A stretch of DNA of 64,000 nt, taken from Dryas octopetala. Its lineage: Eukaryota; Streptophyta; Magnoliopsida; Rosales; Rosaceae. The translations under genes and the position numbers were made by a program. The stretch spans positions 16,990,164-17,054,163 of the forward strand of contig OY992834.1 in NCBI GenBank assembly GCA_963921425.1. The letters are read 5' to 3'. Numbering within the stretch: position 1 is the first letter of the stretch; every line of letters starts with the position of its first letter. This document shows positions 62,109-64,000 of this stretch, one piece after another. The notes below the pieces were generated by a model. That model searched no databases. It worked only from the letters and a program-made list of their open reading frames with translations, and had not been told where the DNA came from.

Positions 62109-62163
62109 CATGCACCAGCCACTACTTGCAAACAACCAAAATAGCCCCCATGCACCACCTTCT

Positions 62164-62207
<44 letters not shown>

Positions 62208-62648
62208 CCTCCCTCCCTCAAGCAGACAACCAAAGGCCCAAAACATAAAAAAAAAAAAAAAAATTTGCAGCGGGTTCGGCAGATATCTGCCGAATAGAAT
62301 AGGATTGTTCGGCGGGTACCTGCCGAACGGGCACAGGTCCGTCGAACCACCTGCAATTTTTTTTTTTTTTAGTTTTCTTTTCTTCGGCGATGGTGAGCTA
62401 GCTGGAGGAGTAGCTGTGGAGTGGGGAGGAGAGAGAGAAGGGGTGGTTGGGTAAGGGGGCTGGGTTGGGTGAGGGTGGGGGTGGGGGAGGGAAGGAGGGA
62501 AGTGGTCGGGGTAAGGGGAAGAAGAAGAAAAAGAAGAGAAAGAGTGGGGGTGGGGAAAGAGAGAGAAAGAGAAAGGGTTGGGGGTGGGGGGAAGAAGAAG
62601 AAGAAAAAGAAAACTTAAAAAAAAAAAAACGTTGTAGGAAGGAGGGGG

Positions 62649-63259
62649 TAGGGGTGGGCACGGTACGGTATGAGCCTCATACCGATACTATACCGAAATT
62701 TTTATTCGGTATGGTATCGGTACGGTATGGACATTTTTAAAACTGATACCATACCATACCAGTGTTCTATAAATTCGGTATGGTTCGGTATGGTTTCGGT
62801 ATGTGCCAATATTTTAAACTTTTTTTTTTTGTCAAAAAACAACATTTAACAACCAAAAAGACATACCGTCAATCCCTTGCACTTTTATTCTTACATATTA
62901 ATTGTCAATCATTTGCTAGTAATTGTCTAACTCTAACCTAATATTCTTACATATTAGGTTAGTTAATTTTTTTACCCAAATGTCGCTGGGGAGTGGGAAT
63001 TCGCTATGGGCAAGTCTACTATAGTCTATAGACTTGCCCAAATAGCCACTAATATGGCGACAACTAATTAAAAAAATATTAAGTAATTAAAATTAAATAT
63101 AATTCGGTACGGTACGGTATATTACTATATTGAAAGTTTGATACCGATACCATACCAATTTTGAATCGGTACGGTACGGTATGTAATCGGTATTGTTTTT
63201 CGACACAAAATTGACACGGTACGGAATGGTACAGGTTCGGTTTCAAATGCCCACCCCTA
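62649..63259. mobile_element. Non-autonomous hAT element, 611 bp, in copy B
   Basis: Ends TAGGGGTGGGCACGGTACGG and (other strand) TAGGGGTGGGCATTTGAAAC. Perfect 8-bp target duplication GGAGGGGG (62641-62648, 63260-63267). Subterminal regions are full of CGGTACGGTATGG words in both orientations. Copy A of the segmental duplication shows the unoccupied site. Confidence 0.96.
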
Positions 63260-64000
63260 GGAGGGGGTGTGTACTAGAGAAAAAAATAGAGGGAAGGATA
63301 AAGAGAGGAAAATAGGAGAGGGGCTGGGTGGTCTTTTCTCTTTGATTTTTTTTTATAGGAGTGTGCAAAAAGAAAAAAAAATGGTACGCAAATAGCAGCA
63401 CTTAAAAAAAATTATATAAAATTAGATTTCCAAACAATCACTTTGGTACTTGACACACCGCACATATATTTATATATACAATCCTTCTCTAGGCGGACGC
63501 CCGAAATTGTTTTTTCACTGATCAATTTCCAGCGCCTAGCGCTCGGTAATGTCATTTTCTTCTTCTTCTTCTAAGCGCTCGGTACTGATTTGTCGACTTT
63601 ATGTTAACTTCAGAATTTTGGGTGGTTGTTATAATTAATGGACTACCGAGCACTTGGCACAATCATCGAGCGCTCAGCGTTGAGAATCCGCAAAATAAAA
63701 TATGGCCGCGTTTGCCCAAGAGAAAAACTGTTTATATATATAGTCATTCTCTAGAGAGGATAACCACATTTTTTTTTTTGTGGATTCCAGACGCCAAGTG
63801 CTCGGAAATGCATTTTTTCTTCGTCATTGAGCGCTCGGCACTTGGATTTTTGGCATGCAGCCAGCATAAGCTCCATTCTACACTCTAAAAGGGTATGAAC
63901 TGAACCAATGCAGATGGGATAAAAAACTAGGCATAGGAAGCAACGTCTTGGAACCATTGCGGAGCGCTAAAAGCGGACACCCCATTGTAGAGAAAGTCCT

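Larger units (their letters stand above)
61917..64000 (+). repeat. Segmental tandem duplication, copy B (runs off the window)
   Basis: Direct copy of 60171-61626, longer by the hAT element at 62649-63259 and its target duplication. It lacks the first 280 bp of the TIR element, so the duplication breakpoint is inside that element. The similarity reaches the last base of the window. Confidence 0.92.

Noticed and set aside
60185-62661. Long frames of Arg-Glu, Ser-Leu or Pro-rich repeats on both strands
   Set aside because: They are translations of (CT)n, (GA)n and poly-purine tracts inside a transposon, and appear in several frames at once.

Overview
This window is nuclear DNA of a flowering plant, most likely a core eudicot. 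It is AT-rich, the genes have many introns with GT-AG splice sites, the proteins are plant-specific (chloroplast ribosomal protein PSRP5/cL37, sucrose-phosphate phosphatase, a plant GH3 beta-glucosidase, an S-protein homologue), and DNA transposons fill the space between genes. I cannot name the species.

Five genes look intact. They are a ten-exon GH3 beta-glucosidase (+, CDS 12128-18452), a one-exon secreted S-protein homologue (+, 22165-22563), chloroplast ribosomal protein PSRP5 (-, 32938-34052), sucrose-phosphate phosphatase (-, 39396-43017, eight exons) and a short plastid trigger-factor-like protein (+, 53650-58546, eight exons including a 14-nt microexon). They are independent housekeeping or secreted functions, not an operon or cluster. 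They share one oddity: in three of them a dinucleotide microsatellite begins within a few bases of a 5' splice site.

The rest is a dense layer of transposons, many with readable ends. 1-8152: a PIF/Harbinger transposase pseudogene split in its coding sequence by a 4.8-kb dead hAT element (8-bp target duplication), then a TIR element. 8893-10422: two non-autonomous hAT elements with perfect 8-bp target duplications. 19224-22080: a 1.8-kb near-perfect inverted repeat and a degenerate tandem array directly upstream of the S-protein homologue. 24633-28996: a long-TIR, MULE-like element carrying the last two exons of ribosomal protein S13. 30100-30780: a Ty1/copia 3' end. 43625-45957: two more hAT elements. 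46100-52375: a CACTA element with no visible transposase but four exons of COX15. 59890-64000: a TIR element and its neighbours, tandemly duplicated, with one copy interrupted by a hAT element and the other keeping the empty site.

The main biological interest is this transposon layer. Two elements of different superfamilies have each taken up multi-exon fragments of conserved genes, several nested insertions can be dated relative to one another, and a long hairpin that could feed small-RNA production lies beside a secreted-protein gene. I saw no CRISPR array, rRNA or convincing tRNA gene, and no clear sign of an undescribed multi-gene system.
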